From Lophius americanus (lineage: Eukaryota > Chordata > Actinopteri > Lophiiformes > Lophiidae), in contig JBBDHG010000024.1 in the NCBI GenBank assembly GCA_037951165.1, forward strand, positions 8,395,001-8,459,000: a stretch of DNA of 64,000 nt, read 5' to 3'. The notes under the pieces were generated by a model. It had not been told where the DNA came from. It ran no database searches and saw only the letters and a program-made list of their open reading frames with translations. The stretch's first letter is position 1. Each line of letters opens with the position of its first letter. Position numbers and translations under genes: made by a program. Shown here piece after piece: positions 1 to 11,588 of the stretch.

Positions 1-73
1 ATCTTTCACACATGAAATACAATAAACGCAAGGATGTGACTCAAAAGAACATTCCCCATCTTGTTTCTCCCAG

Positions 74-3000
74 ATGATGGCTTCACCAATGCTGAAGCAT
101 TAATCCTGACCATCTCCCTCAACAACTATCCACGGAACAGCACCAAGTTCAAAGTGGCTATGCAGTGGGAGAAAGAGTTTCTTAAAATCGTTCAGGAGTA
201 TCAGAAAAACCCTGCCAACAACTTCACCTTCGCATACATGGCAGAGGTACGGTAAAATATGTTGTTGAGCTAATGTCACAGCTTCTTAGGGGGCTAGCTG
301 AGTTGTCTATCCCTGTGTCAACCCTGATCCTCTTCTGTCTCCAGAGGTCTCTGGAGGATGAGATTAATCGGACAACCATGGAGGATATCCCCATCTTCAT
401 GATCAGTTACGCTGTGATCTTTGTTTACATTGCTGTGGCGCTGGGGGAGTACTCTTCATGGAGACGCATACTGGTAAGACTTCACATGTCTTACACTCTA
501 GTCTGTCACATGGTGTATCCTTGTCACATTTGTGAATCAAGAATTCATTTCTTTGTGGAAAATAGCTGCACAATAGAAGACGAGTTGGCATTTGCCCTCT
601 TGCTGCACAGCAGAGGGAATACCTCCACCAATGTCCAACATTCCCTTATAATGAAAAAACTCCACTTCAATTCACTCACTTCCAACTGTGCAATGAAACT
701 GGCACCTGATAGGGAGTAAGATAGTGACCCAAAAATAAATAAATAAATAAAATAATCACGGATCCACCTCATTAGCATAATCTAATCCACAATTTGAGTG
801 GTTCCGTTTTTGGCATATAACCCACTATTCCAAACATTTTTTGAAAATTTTCAAGCTATATATGCCTAAGAGACATAAATGCCGAAAAAGCCCAATGTTA
901 AAACTTTCACATTTTGGAGTGGATCCAGATGGACACACTTTCCGAATTTTCCAAATTGAAAATCCGTACATCAGTTTTTGTGCAATCATTGCAGAAAACC
1001 CTGCTCAACTTCGATATTTTGTCTGAAATGGAAGCAATTCAGACAAAAAACATTCAGTGCTTTCTTGGTTATGTAAAGATATTCAGTCTTGACTTTAAAC
1101 CAGAACGCCAACGGGGATGATACATCAAACACATTCATTTGCAAGTTCAAGGAGTTGATCTTCTCCCCGCACTGACGGATGATTTGCCGTATACATTCAA
1201 GAATGGGTCATGGACCCCCTTCAATGCCCTATTTGGGTCACCCGCAGTAGAGAAATAATGTTCAAATTCAGCTGACATGAAAGCCGGGTGACTGGGCACC
1301 AACTGGGAGAAGGAAGGTCACCGTCTCAGCTCAGCCTCTTCCACAATCCCGGCTAATTTTTCCAACATGTGAAAACAGGTCCAGCAGCGGCGCAGACTCA
1401 AACTGTCAATGTTTTCATGGCTTCATTGCCTCATTAAACAGCTTGTTTTGACATGTCACACAAGGGCTCTCGGTTTTTACCTTTCCTAAATCGTCCGAAG
1501 AACCCTCAAGTGATGTTTGTCCCTAAATAGCATGGACACCCCATTCTTCGGTTTTCCACTGCTTGTACAGTTTGAGGTTTTTTTTTTAGTTTTTTTTTTT
1601 ACATATAAGCCTGGAGCAGAATGAAGTACAAGCTGGACTAGCATCCTTGATCTCTTTAGCCCCTCTTCAGCTACCTTGGGCAGAAAGCAACCCCAAAAAA
1701 AATCCATTGGTCGTAATCCAAACCCTGTGCCTCATTCTGCGTTGTTGAATATCTTACATAGGCGACATGTTTGAGCGACAAATTAGATAAAAATGAAAAA
1801 GGAAACGAACAAGCGAGTTTAAAAGAGCTCGGCAGAAAAAAGTTGTCGGTGCGTGTGGTAAATCATAGCCCACCAATAGAATGTACATGTAATGGAAGGA
1901 AACAACTTTAACATGGTCACTGGGAGAAATTTAGAATGTTGATGTTAGCGTTAGCCGTGGGAGCTAGCTAGCTCCTAGCTAGCTGGTAATGCATTTCTTT
2001 GGGAGTGATTTCTTTCTGTATAACCTTATTAAAAACATAAATATTTATTGTATCACTGTAAGAATGGATGCATGCATGTGCCTGGGATATGATAAGCGAC
2101 TTCCAAGAGAGAAAAATTGATGAAACGGTTATTATCAGACACGTGATAAGGAGAAACTGCAGTAGTATGCCTGTCACCTCTATTATCTGCAGCGAAGCAC
2201 AAAGGTTTATTGGCCATATACAGAAGACACGATAAACCAAGCGTTACAGGACACAGAGAAGGTTCACTGAGTTGAATGTGCATATGAATCCTTATCTCTC
2301 TGTGCTGTAGGTGGACTCCAAGTTTCTGGTGGGACTGGGTGGGATCCTGGTGGTCGGTTGTTCTGTGTTGGCCTCCATGGGCTTCTACTCCTGGATCGGC
2401 GTCCCCTCTTCGTTAATCATTCTACAGGTCGTGCCTTTCCTGGTGCTCGCTGTTGGGGCTGACAACATCTTCATCTTTGTGCTGGAGTACCAGGTGTGTA
2501 TATTTACGTGTACCACAAAGATACAGTGGGCAATATTTTGAAAGATTGTCATTTTTGTTTTTTAATCAACCCTATCCTCCATACAGAGAGATGTGCGGCG
2601 GCCTGGGGAGAAGAGAGAGGAGCAGATCGGTCGTGTCCTTGGAGACGTGGCACCCAGCATGCTCCTCTGCAGTCTCTCTGAGTCTGTTTGCTTCTTTCTT
2701 GGTACGACATTTTGGAAAATCAAAAACCTATAATATAACTAGGTTGCTGCCGTATTCAACAGCAGGGGTATATTTCCAAAAAGCCCTGCGTTGCACAAGC
2801 GATCCCCCCGATTGAACACTAAATCTGAAAAATTGTATTTTTCATTGGACAAAATCGGACCAAGTGTTAGGAAGTTGTGTCCAAGCTGGAAAACCCACCA
2901 CCAAGGTGCAATAGTACCCAAGGTGAACATTATAGTAATCAGGATCAAACGTTATAATGATGTCACGTCATGAGGTCATGCCATAACGACAACAAAATGT

Positions 3001-6000
3001 AATTATAACTAGGATATGCCCAAACCTAACTCTGGGTAATATGTCACTCAAAACCGGTCTTCAGTTTCTCTGTAATATTACTAACAAACAAACAAACAAA
3101 CAAACAAACAAACAAACAAACAAACAAACAGATAAACGCCCTGCGGTAAAAACATTAACTCCTTGGCAGATACTGTTATAAAATGTGTTTTTCGCATGAA
3201 AGCTCCCCTTAGTGAAAAAAATATGAACTATTAGCGTAAAATACAATATAGTGGAGATAGACCTCGAGAGGATTTATACACGCAAACTTTTGACCAAATT
3301 GGACCAACGGTGGGGAAATTATGTCCCGAAAACTTTAGATGGAGATAATCCTCCCTTTAGTGTTGGACATATACAACCGAACTTTCCCCAAATCAACCCA
3401 GTTCTTCCTCACACTGTCTATGAGGTCTAAGAGGATATAAAATTTGAAAACGATCCATGAAATTGTTATTGAGTTATCGCGTTAACACGAAGGGCCTGCG
3501 GACGCAGCGGTGGACGCTGTTGGTGTCAATGACGATTTGAAAACGTACCGACTTTTCAGGGATATAATCATGAGCAGATGTTGTGCGCAAGCAGGGAAGT
3601 TTCTATACAATGCATCAATCTCTATTTGTGTGTGCTATTCAAGGAGCGCTGTCCACCATGCCAGCAGTGAAGACCTTTGCTCTGTACGCTGCCCTCGCAA
3701 TCCTCATGGACTTCATCCTTCAGATGACAGCCTTTGTGGCGCTGCTGTCCCTGGATGCCAGGCGCCAGGATAACAGCCGCTGTGAACTGCTCTGCTGTAT
3801 TAAAGTGTCAACCAAACGTCCCAACAAGCGGAACGAGGGCTTCCTGTTGCCACTGATGAGGAAATACTACGCTCCTGTCTTGCTGAACCGTTACGTCAGG
3901 ATCATAGTGGTAAAGCTGGAGTGAAAACCTGAACATGAGCTAATACATACACTATGTTGTTTCACATACTAACTCCATCCTCTCTGGTGTTCTCCTTAGA
4001 TGCTGGTTTTCATCTTCATGCTCAGTGCATCCTCATTCCTCATGTTCCATGTGACAGTAGGTCTCGATCAAGAGCTTGCTATGCCTAAGGTCAGCAAAAT
4101 TTGCCATAAGAATATGATAAAAAAAAGTGCACCAACTTTGTCAACGGGACCTTGCAAACGCTATTCTGTTGTGGGTGCAGGATTCCTACATGCTGGAATA
4201 CTTCAAGTACCTGTACAAATACTTTGAAGTCGGCGTCCCCGTTTATTTCGTGACAAAAAAGGGTTTCAATTTCACCACCACGGAGGGAATGAATGCAGTC
4301 TGCTCCGGTGTGGGATGTGATCCGTTCTCAATGACCCAGAAGATCCAGTACGCAACCGACCACCATGAGCTGTGAGTTTTTTCTGTTTCAATACCCGGCA
4401 GGATAAACGATTGGCTTTTAAACAGGCCCAGTCTTAGAATCGTGTGGCTGCTGTGCTCAGTGCAGCAAGGCATGGTTTTCTGCCTGTCCTTCAAATAATT
4501 CTTTTTTAATGACAGATCCTTGAACTTGCTGATAACTTAGTAACAACCTCTTGCTTACTCACCATCAACCAATGAGATCAGTTAATGATTATCTCAGTGA
4601 CACGATTGACATTTAGCAGATAAAAGGTGCCTCCAACTGATTGTGCCAGGCAGAGATCCAGGCAGAGCAAACATCCTCTAGAATTACTCTTCAGTTTCAT
4701 GAATGGAATCGCTGTGTTCTAGTCCAAACATTGATAATGATAAAACGTCATTATGTCATGAGATGAAGTTAAAGAAAGCATCATTCTCGCGTCACAGATA
4801 TCTCGAAATGCAGAAATTCTTCCACGGTTTGTTCTGAAGTTGAAAACCTTGTTGACACGGAGAGATTACAATGACACACATTTGCTTCCTAGAGATAAAG
4901 GCGATTACGAAGCAAGTTTATCTTCAGCATTATCCCCTGGTTGCTGGCATAGAGGCCCTATCATGAAGGGGACATTTGCCAAACATTACAGCTTACTTTA
5001 TTCTTGGAATTCTGTCATTAAAATCAGAATGTTCACCTCATTCTCAAAACTCTGAGAAATAAAACATTCACAATCAAGTCAGTATTCCAAAAAGAATGTT
5101 ACTGTATCCCTATGTGGCCCAATTTTTACTTAGAACGGAAATGTGAAAAATAATGTTTGTACCATAGTCAGTGAGGCTCGACGTCTAAAACACTCTTCTG
5201 ATGAAATAAAAATCAAAATCAATGAATGTTCTTCCTCTGTGCTCCTAAACAAAGAAAAAAAAGGAGTCATAAAGTTGCTCTGGGTGATTGGGAATTGTAG
5301 TTGATTTAAATCAATCCAACACACGTCTCCTGCTGCTGTTAAATATTCAGAATAATAAGAATGTTAATCCATTTTCTGATGATGATGAGTCCCTAACAAA
5401 GGCAGTACTTGTTTTTGTTTAACTCTTGCTAAAAACTGCAGTAATCAACTGTTCTGGGACATTACTGAGACTTTCCTATAAATGAAAATACATATTTGTG
5501 ATATTTTTGATAATACTTACTACTGTAACATAATCCATTGATGACCTGCAGATCGTACTTGGCTATTCCTGCTAACTCCTGGGTTGATGATTTCATCGAC
5601 TGGCTGAACCCCGGCTCCAAATGTTGTCGCCTGTACAGCAGCGGTCCAAATTTTGGAAAGTTATGTCCTGCAAGCGAAGGTTAGAATCACAGCGCATTTA
5701 CTGTGAATTCACATATAAGAGCCGTTTACCTTTTTTTTAAATTAACAACTAATCTCTGCCACCCTCCTCTCTCACCAGTTGAAAAGAAATGTCGCTTAAA
5801 ATGCATGGGAATTTCCCTGAATGGTGTCAACAGGCCCAGCGTGAAAAAATTCAACCGCTTCCTCCCTGACTTCCTGGGTAATCGGCCGGACCTGCACTGC
5901 CCCAAAGGGTGTGTGAAAAAGCTGTAGGCCTGCACGCATACGCAGAAACATGAAAAACCGTATTCTCAATGCTTCTTGTTGCTTTTCACAGCGGTCTGGG

Positions 6001-8279
6001 AGCCTATGATAAAGCTGTGGTGATGGATCAGAGCGGAGAAATCATAGGTAATTCACGACCCGCCGTCTCAAAGCTGATAAATGTTGTCTTTGATCGGTGA
6101 ACTTAAGAAAATCATTTCTTCCTCTGTGTTATCAGCTTCTCGATTCATGGCGTACCACACACCTTTAACCAACTCTCAGGAGTTCACTGCTGCGCTGAAG
6201 ATGGCCAGAGAGCTCGCCCACAACATCACCGTAGGCATGAGGAAAATACCAGGCACCTCACCTGACTTTGAGGTGTTCCCCTACACGTACGTACCTCTAT
6301 TTCCAAAATTCCTTCCCATTCTTGCTTCTGCAGATATTTCCCTCATCCGTTTTTTCGTTATATCCCCGATATTTCCACGATATGATGGAATTTTCATCGC
6401 TGAAACCGCCGCCTCCAGGTCCGCTCCCGACTTTTCATCTTAATACGATAACTGAAAAACCATTTCATGAATCATTTTCATATTTCATACGCCCATCAAC
6501 CTTAGTGCGAGAAAGAACTGTATTGATTTTGGAAAATGTCAGTTGGATATTTCAGACACTAGGGGGAGCTTTATCTCCAAAACCTTTCAGGCCTAAATTT
6601 CTCAACTGTTGGTTCAATTTAGTCCAGATTTTGTGGATATGAATAGGTGATGTTAAAATTGACCGCAGGAGTGAATACGAGCATCGAGGGATTTTCTGTG
6701 TCTGTGACAGGCTCCTGCTAATGAATAAATAATGAATGAATGAATCGACCACTGCAGATCTATCTTGAATAATATCATATTTTACGCTAGTAGTTCATAT
6801 TTTACTCACTTGGGGTTTTTACGAAACACATTGTTTCTTTGGATATAACCTCACATTTACTTTGAGGAGTTCAATCAGCGGGAATTGATTGTATGATACA
6901 GGGGATTGGGGGCATTTTGGGGATGGACCCTTGCTGTCGGGGACGACATTGAAGGCCTAGTTCCTCACTAATATTCTCCTTCCTCCTCCCCTCCAGGGTG
7001 ACCAATGTATTTTACGAACAGTACCTGACTATTGTGCCGGAGGGACTCTTCAACATCTCCATGTGTCTGCTGCCCACCTTCATCGTGTGCTGTCTGCTGC
7101 TGGGTTTGGACCTACGCTCCGGTCTGCTCAACCTAATCACAATCATCATGATCGTGGTGGATACTGTCGGGGTCATGACACTATGGGGCATCGATTACAA
7201 CGCAGTGGCTCTCATTAATCTGGTCACGGTAAGAATAAACTAGAAAGACAATCTGCTGATTTAACAAATTAAGGTTATTTTACCCATCATGCAGGGGTTA
7301 AAGTCAGTGGTGGACCGTAACTAGTACTGTACTAAAGTACAAAACGGAGGTTCTGCTACATCACTCCTTTATCTGAAATCTTTATTTACCAGTGGGATTA
7401 AATGAGGGATTGAGTGTTTCTTTTTGGGTCAAAGATATTCCCTTACTTCTTTAAAACGCAGGGGATTGGGGACTTTTCAGGGATGTACAACAGCGTAGGC
7501 CTAGTTCTCAGTTTGTACATTTATTTATGATACATACTGTCATCATTAGATTTCAGAGTTAATGAACATGCTGTACGGTTATTGTTCTACTCTCCGTGTT
7601 TGCAGGCGGTGGGGATATCTGTGGAGTTTGTGTCTCATATGACCAGATCCTTCGCACTCAGCAATAAACGCACGCGTGTGGAAAGAGCAATGGAGGCTAC
7701 AGCCAACATGGGCAGTGCGGTAAGTACCTATAAGGGAATTTAGAATGTAAAGGTGAACCGAAAAAGTAAAAAAATTTGAACTTAAACACATTGATTTTGT
7801 AACTTGTAGGTTGTTGCTGGGGTTGCCATGACCAACCTGCCAGGGATCCTTGTGCTGGCCTTTGCCAAAGCGCAGCTCATCCAGATATTCTTCTTCCGAT
7901 TAAACCTGGTCATCACACTTTTGGGTATGGCTCACGGACTCATATTCCTCCCTGTGCTGCTCAGCTACTTTGGTAAGTATTTAACAATGCATGTTTATGC
8001 GTTCCTAATATAAAGGAGAGCTTTTAAGAGCAGTTTTTAATTTTTTTCTGTCTCCTAGGTCCTGGTGTGAATAAAGCCGTGCTGCTGCAGCTCCAGCAGG
8101 ACAAAACGAAAGCCGCGCAGGAGCTGGAGATGAGAAAAAACATGAAACATATTTATGATAACATGTGCTTTGAAGACAATGAGAGAAGACGGGTACAGAG
8201 TTTCACAAAGGCCAGCATGACCTCTCAAGAAATAGAAAAGCATCCAGAGGAGAAAGAGGAGATTGTGGAAAGTTTCTGA
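74..8279 (+). CDS. npc1l1: NPC1L1 (Niemann-Pick C1-like 1), 3' part, 15 exons
   Basis: Polytopic membrane protein that takes up cholesterol and other sterols at the apical membrane in mammals. The window starts inside the gene. Exons: 74-246, 345-473, 2311-2493, 2587-2701, 3644-3909, 4000-4089, 4181-4371, 5552-5679, 5779-5908, 5992-6047, 6136-6286, 6997-7228, 7606-7719, 7810-7972, 8059-8279. All joints are GT-AG and the frame is continuous for 779 codons. Diagnostic strings favour NPC1L1 over NPC1: ALGEYSSW, ILQVVPFLVLAVGADNIFIF, VGLDQELAMPK, YFEVGVPVYFVT and TNLPGILVLAFAKAQLIQIF. Visible regions in order are the sterol-sensing domain (exons at 345-3909), the Cys-rich luminal loop (4000-6286) and the last membrane bundle (6997-7972). 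The tail is Lys/Glu-rich. The neighbouring gene rictor lies tail to tail. NPC1 itself was considered and rejected on these motifs. Confidence 0.95.
474..2310. other. npc1l1 intron, AT-rich with repeat-like stretches
   Basis: No exon recognised. It contains an AAAT tetranucleotide run near 734-755, two poly-T runs near 1578-1600 and a near-perfect palindrome at 1960-1975. The stretch from about 840 to 1250 looks like a decayed interspersed repeat but I cannot name the family. Confidence 0.4.
3083..3130. repeat. (AAAC)12 microsatellite
   Basis: About twelve perfect copies of the tetranucleotide AAAC in an npc1l1 intron. The sequence just after it resembles the end of the interspersed repeat also seen near 33340-33690 (both have a run of CAAACA-type units followed by an AACCTCCTTGGC-like or AACTCCTTGGC-like string). 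The tract may therefore have grown from the tail of such an element. Confidence 0.95.
8059..8279 (+). CDS. npc1l1: npc1l1 terminal exon with cytoplasmic sorting tail
   Basis: The last exon starts after the acceptor ending at 8058 and encodes GPGVNKAVL followed by a charged tail rich in Lys, Gln and Glu, ending ESF before TGA at 8277-8279. The codons at 8154-8171 read Y-D-N-M-C-F and are followed by Glu. Human NPC1L1 has a Y-V-N-x-x-F motif in the equivalent tail that is known as a NUMB/clathrin endocytosis signal. The fish tail otherwise differs from the human one. Functional equivalence is an inference from the motif. Confidence 0.9.
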
Positions 8280-8900
8280 GCAAGGACGACAAAACTGTTT
8301 TTGAGTAAAGACCTCTGCAAGGAACTGGACAAGAGTGGACGCAGAAATGGAGGGAGATAGAGTCATGTATTATCCTCCTTAATGGAATCATTACCTTAAC
8401 TATGTACCTCAATCAGAAAGTGTCCAGTGGGACTGAAGACAGCAGCACAAAGTTGTGCAATATTTCTGAGAAAAGTGTGAGTGGACGATAGCAGCGAGGG
8501 TCAACCTTCCTGTGTGAACACGTGGAAGCGTCTGTCATCACGAAAACTGCACCGATGCAACCTTTGTGGAATCATTAGACAGCGCAGAAAGTTGACAAAT
8601 GCTCTTGAATTATTCTTTTTGTTGGCTTTTTTAAGTACATGTAATTATTTTGTATGTGTGAATATTTCACGTTAGTACTGTCAAGAGTGATTAAGAGGAA
8701 CATGCACTCCAACATTTCATATTATATTTTCTTGGATTACAGTATGGCGACATTACTTTGAAGTGTGAAAAAATAGTAAATGTGTTTTAAACATTTGGCA
8801 TCACAAGTTATTTCGCTACAAAAATGAATTCTGAGACACTTGATCCTGCACCAGATGTTAAGGTCTATGACTGAAATCATAATTGTGTAATGTTTTTATT

Positions 8901-8906
8901 AATAAA
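8901..8906 (+). terminator. npc1l1: Polyadenylation signal of npc1l1
   Basis: A canonical AATAAA lies about 620 bases after the npc1l1 stop codon, in AT-rich sequence followed by a T-rich stretch. It gives a plausible 3' UTR of roughly 640 bases. No better signal lies nearer the stop. Confidence 0.7.
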
Positions 8907-8924
8907 CTTATTCACTTTTGCATC

Positions 8925-11082
8925 CTCTCCATTTTTTTTCTCTCGATTTTCTCACAATATGCTTTTATGCATTAAGGGAAGCTGGATCCTGTAGGAAGCA
9001 CCAATAATAGCAAATATTATGAAACTAGTCAAAATACAGAAAATACACTCAGAATTAATAATAAAACAATTTTGTTGTAATTGCATTTGAAAAATTAGGT
9101 TAAAATAAAACCTTTTTGATGAAATAAAAATAAATATTTAATGATTAAAAGGCTATATAATGAAAGTCATACATTTATAATGAAGCACTGCTAATTTGAA
9201 GAAAGGGCTTATTTTGAAATCATTCACATGGAAAATAAAAAGATCATTTTCTAATGTCCTGTGTCTGTAGTTATCATATACAAAAATAAAGGCTTAAATG
9301 ATAACAACCAAAAAAACCTTCAAAAACATTAGAATTGAAGCGGAAGTTAAAATCTTGTCATAAAATTGTGTTGTGATGTATAAATGGTTTTCACTTCCGT
9401 GTGTGATCTCTGAGCCACTGCTGTAAGGAGTTTTAGTTGTTTACCTAACATTTAAAAGGAGAATACTGAAAGACATGTTTTGTGGATTGTGAGTAGACGA
9501 CTGATTAATCTTCCAGACAGTTTGGGTATTTGAAATGTTGTTTTATTAACAATGCATCCCTTTGATAGGATTGTATGTTTCTTTAGGTCATCAATGTCCC
9601 AAAAACATACTGTACACATTATACAAGGGAAAACCACGATTCAGGCAAAAAAAAGAACAAAAAAATCTTTTTAAATTATAATACAGTCTTGAGGAAAAAA
9701 TATAAATAACTGTTTTCTTCTCTGGTTGAGCTCACTCTATGGTACAGACATATAATAAATAGATCAGATCTGACATCACTCAGCTGATCTATGAATCATC
9801 TCTCCATGAGTCCATTTATGTAGCAGCATTAGAGCAAAAACAAGCCAAAGGAAACAGAGCTTCTCCATTTCCTTGGAAACCTTTTACAAATCCTTAAGTC
9901 ATCACGCCACTCTTCCCCTCCTCCTCTATCTCAACCAATGACAGACAGTGATATTGTGTTGTGGAAACAGATTCGGGGGTAAGTAAACTCCTAAGATGTA
10001 ATGGCAGCATGTAATGACAAACTATGCTTTAAAAAAAGAAAAAGAAAAAAAAAAATTCTAAGCAAGGAACACGTTAAGGTGACATCACAAGTTTGCCATG
10101 CTTGTTGCACATGCAGAGGAAGTGGAGCGCAGACGTACACAGATGTAGGGGTTTAGTTGCTGCTGTGCTTATGCAGGTTTTGGAAAACGTGTGTAATGAA
10201 TCATCCTATAGATTTAAAAGTGAACATCTTTCCTAAGATCACCCACTCTCCAAATGCTTACCAAGAATGCATTGGTGGAGAAAAAAACACCAGAGGCCCT
10301 AAGGGAGGAAAGGATGGCAAGAAACTAGCAATGACTCCCATTCTTTTCTCCTGTGTATTATAGTGCTTTAGAAAATACTACACTAGTGATTTTTGATTGT
10401 CTGAGATACAAGAAATAGAAAAGGAATTGGCTGTCTGAGTTGGCAAAAGGCTACAGGTTGAAGAAAGTGGTGAGGCGGGAGAAGCAGAAGCACACATCTT
10501 GGCTAGAACTGATCGCGGGTCGGGGTGGGACGCCAGCCGGAAAGGCTCCTAGGTAAGTTTTAAAAACAGCAGGACCCCTCTGTAGTGTTTTGTTTCATGA
10601 GGAGAAAGGAAAGCAGGGTTTGAGGAACCACTGGGTAGACACAACAACATGCCTTATTAATTTATTTGCAGAGAAACACCATCTCTGGAGATAAGAGTTA
10701 AAATGTTGAGAGAATTATTTTCTTCTTATTTTTATTAGAGTCTTTGAATGATCCCACTGAATGGACCTTAAATATCAGGTTGTAATAATGAGGGCTGCCA
10801 AACCATCTTAAAATGATATTTGGTTAAACTGCTCCCAATTTTTTCCTGTGGAAAAAATTCTGAGAAGGCGTTTGACGTTAAAATTTCTTTACTGATCCTT
10901 GCATCCTTCTTCTCCAGCTTGTGTTGGCTAAAAGAAAGGCGATCGATGACCATCTCCTCCTCTTCCTCTTCCTTGGCAATGGTACTCTGGTTTGTAGCAA
11001 CAGAAACATCCCCATCCTTTGAGCCATATCAACTTCTCAAGTCTTTCCATGATTGCAGGATGGGTGCAGGCGGGGAGGACAA
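8925..11082. other. Convergent gap and probable rictor 3' UTR
   Basis: No coding exon was recognised here. The part nearest 11083 must hold the 3' UTR of rictor, which is read on the minus strand. Minus-strand AATAAA signals lie at 10731-10736, 10661-10666 and 9542-9547. Which one is used cannot be told, so the UTR could be about 0.35 to 1.5 kb. The rest is AT-rich single-copy-looking sequence. Confidence 0.5.
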
Positions 11083-11588
11083 TCAGGATTCTGCAGGAAG
11101 GTCATTGTCCTCTTCGACAGGTTTTGGTAGCTTTTTCAGGATTGCCTCTGCTTCTTCATACATCTGAAAATATTGGAAAGACGAGTGTTACAGTCTGGAT
11201 AGTAAATGTTGTGAGGCAGAGTATTTAAATGCCAAGTCTCACCGGCATGAATTGTACGTCCTGGAAGAGTTCCTGTATGAAACGCCTGGAAGTCAGACGA
11301 AACATACAGTGGGCTAAAAGGTTAGAAACTTCAGAGTACAGGCAGATGTCGTCAAACGCATAGGGAAACTTCTCCTTTATCCTGCAGGAAAAAAGGAGAT
11401 GTTGTTGAGTCGTATAAATTAATATACATCTCAGAAAAAATGAGAGGAGGCGATAGTAATTTACGTCAGCAGTCCTGTTTCATGGCCTTTGGTTCCAACT
11501 GAGGAGCTGAGGTTGATGATGAGGCGGAGCACCTCCTTCCTCAGCAAGACACGGGACGCTGGGCCGTCTTCTGATATCGCCTTGACAC
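11083..11588 (-). CDS. rictor: rictor exons 35-37 (C terminus)
   Basis: Exon 35 is 11465-11588, exon 36 is 11243-11381 and exon 37 is 11083-11163. They encode RVLLRKEVLRLIINLSSSVG, FDDICLYSEVSNLLAHCMFR, RRFIQELFQDVQFMP and finally MYEEAEAILKKLPKP with the last residues LPAES. The Cys of LAHC corresponds to the fourth zinc ligand reported in human RICTOR (Cys1651). Stop codon TGA is read at 11083-11085 on the minus strand. Confidence 0.95.

Noticed and set aside
3061..3246. Minus-strand open frame with repeated Leu-Phe-Val-Cys units
   Set aside because: It is only the translation of the (AAAC)12 microsatellite and adjacent intron sequence.
74..8279. NPC1 instead of NPC1L1
   Set aside because: Key strings (GADNIFIFVLEYQ, GLDQELAMPK, TNLPGILVLAFAKAQLIQ) are those of NPC1L1; NPC1 has different residues at these places.
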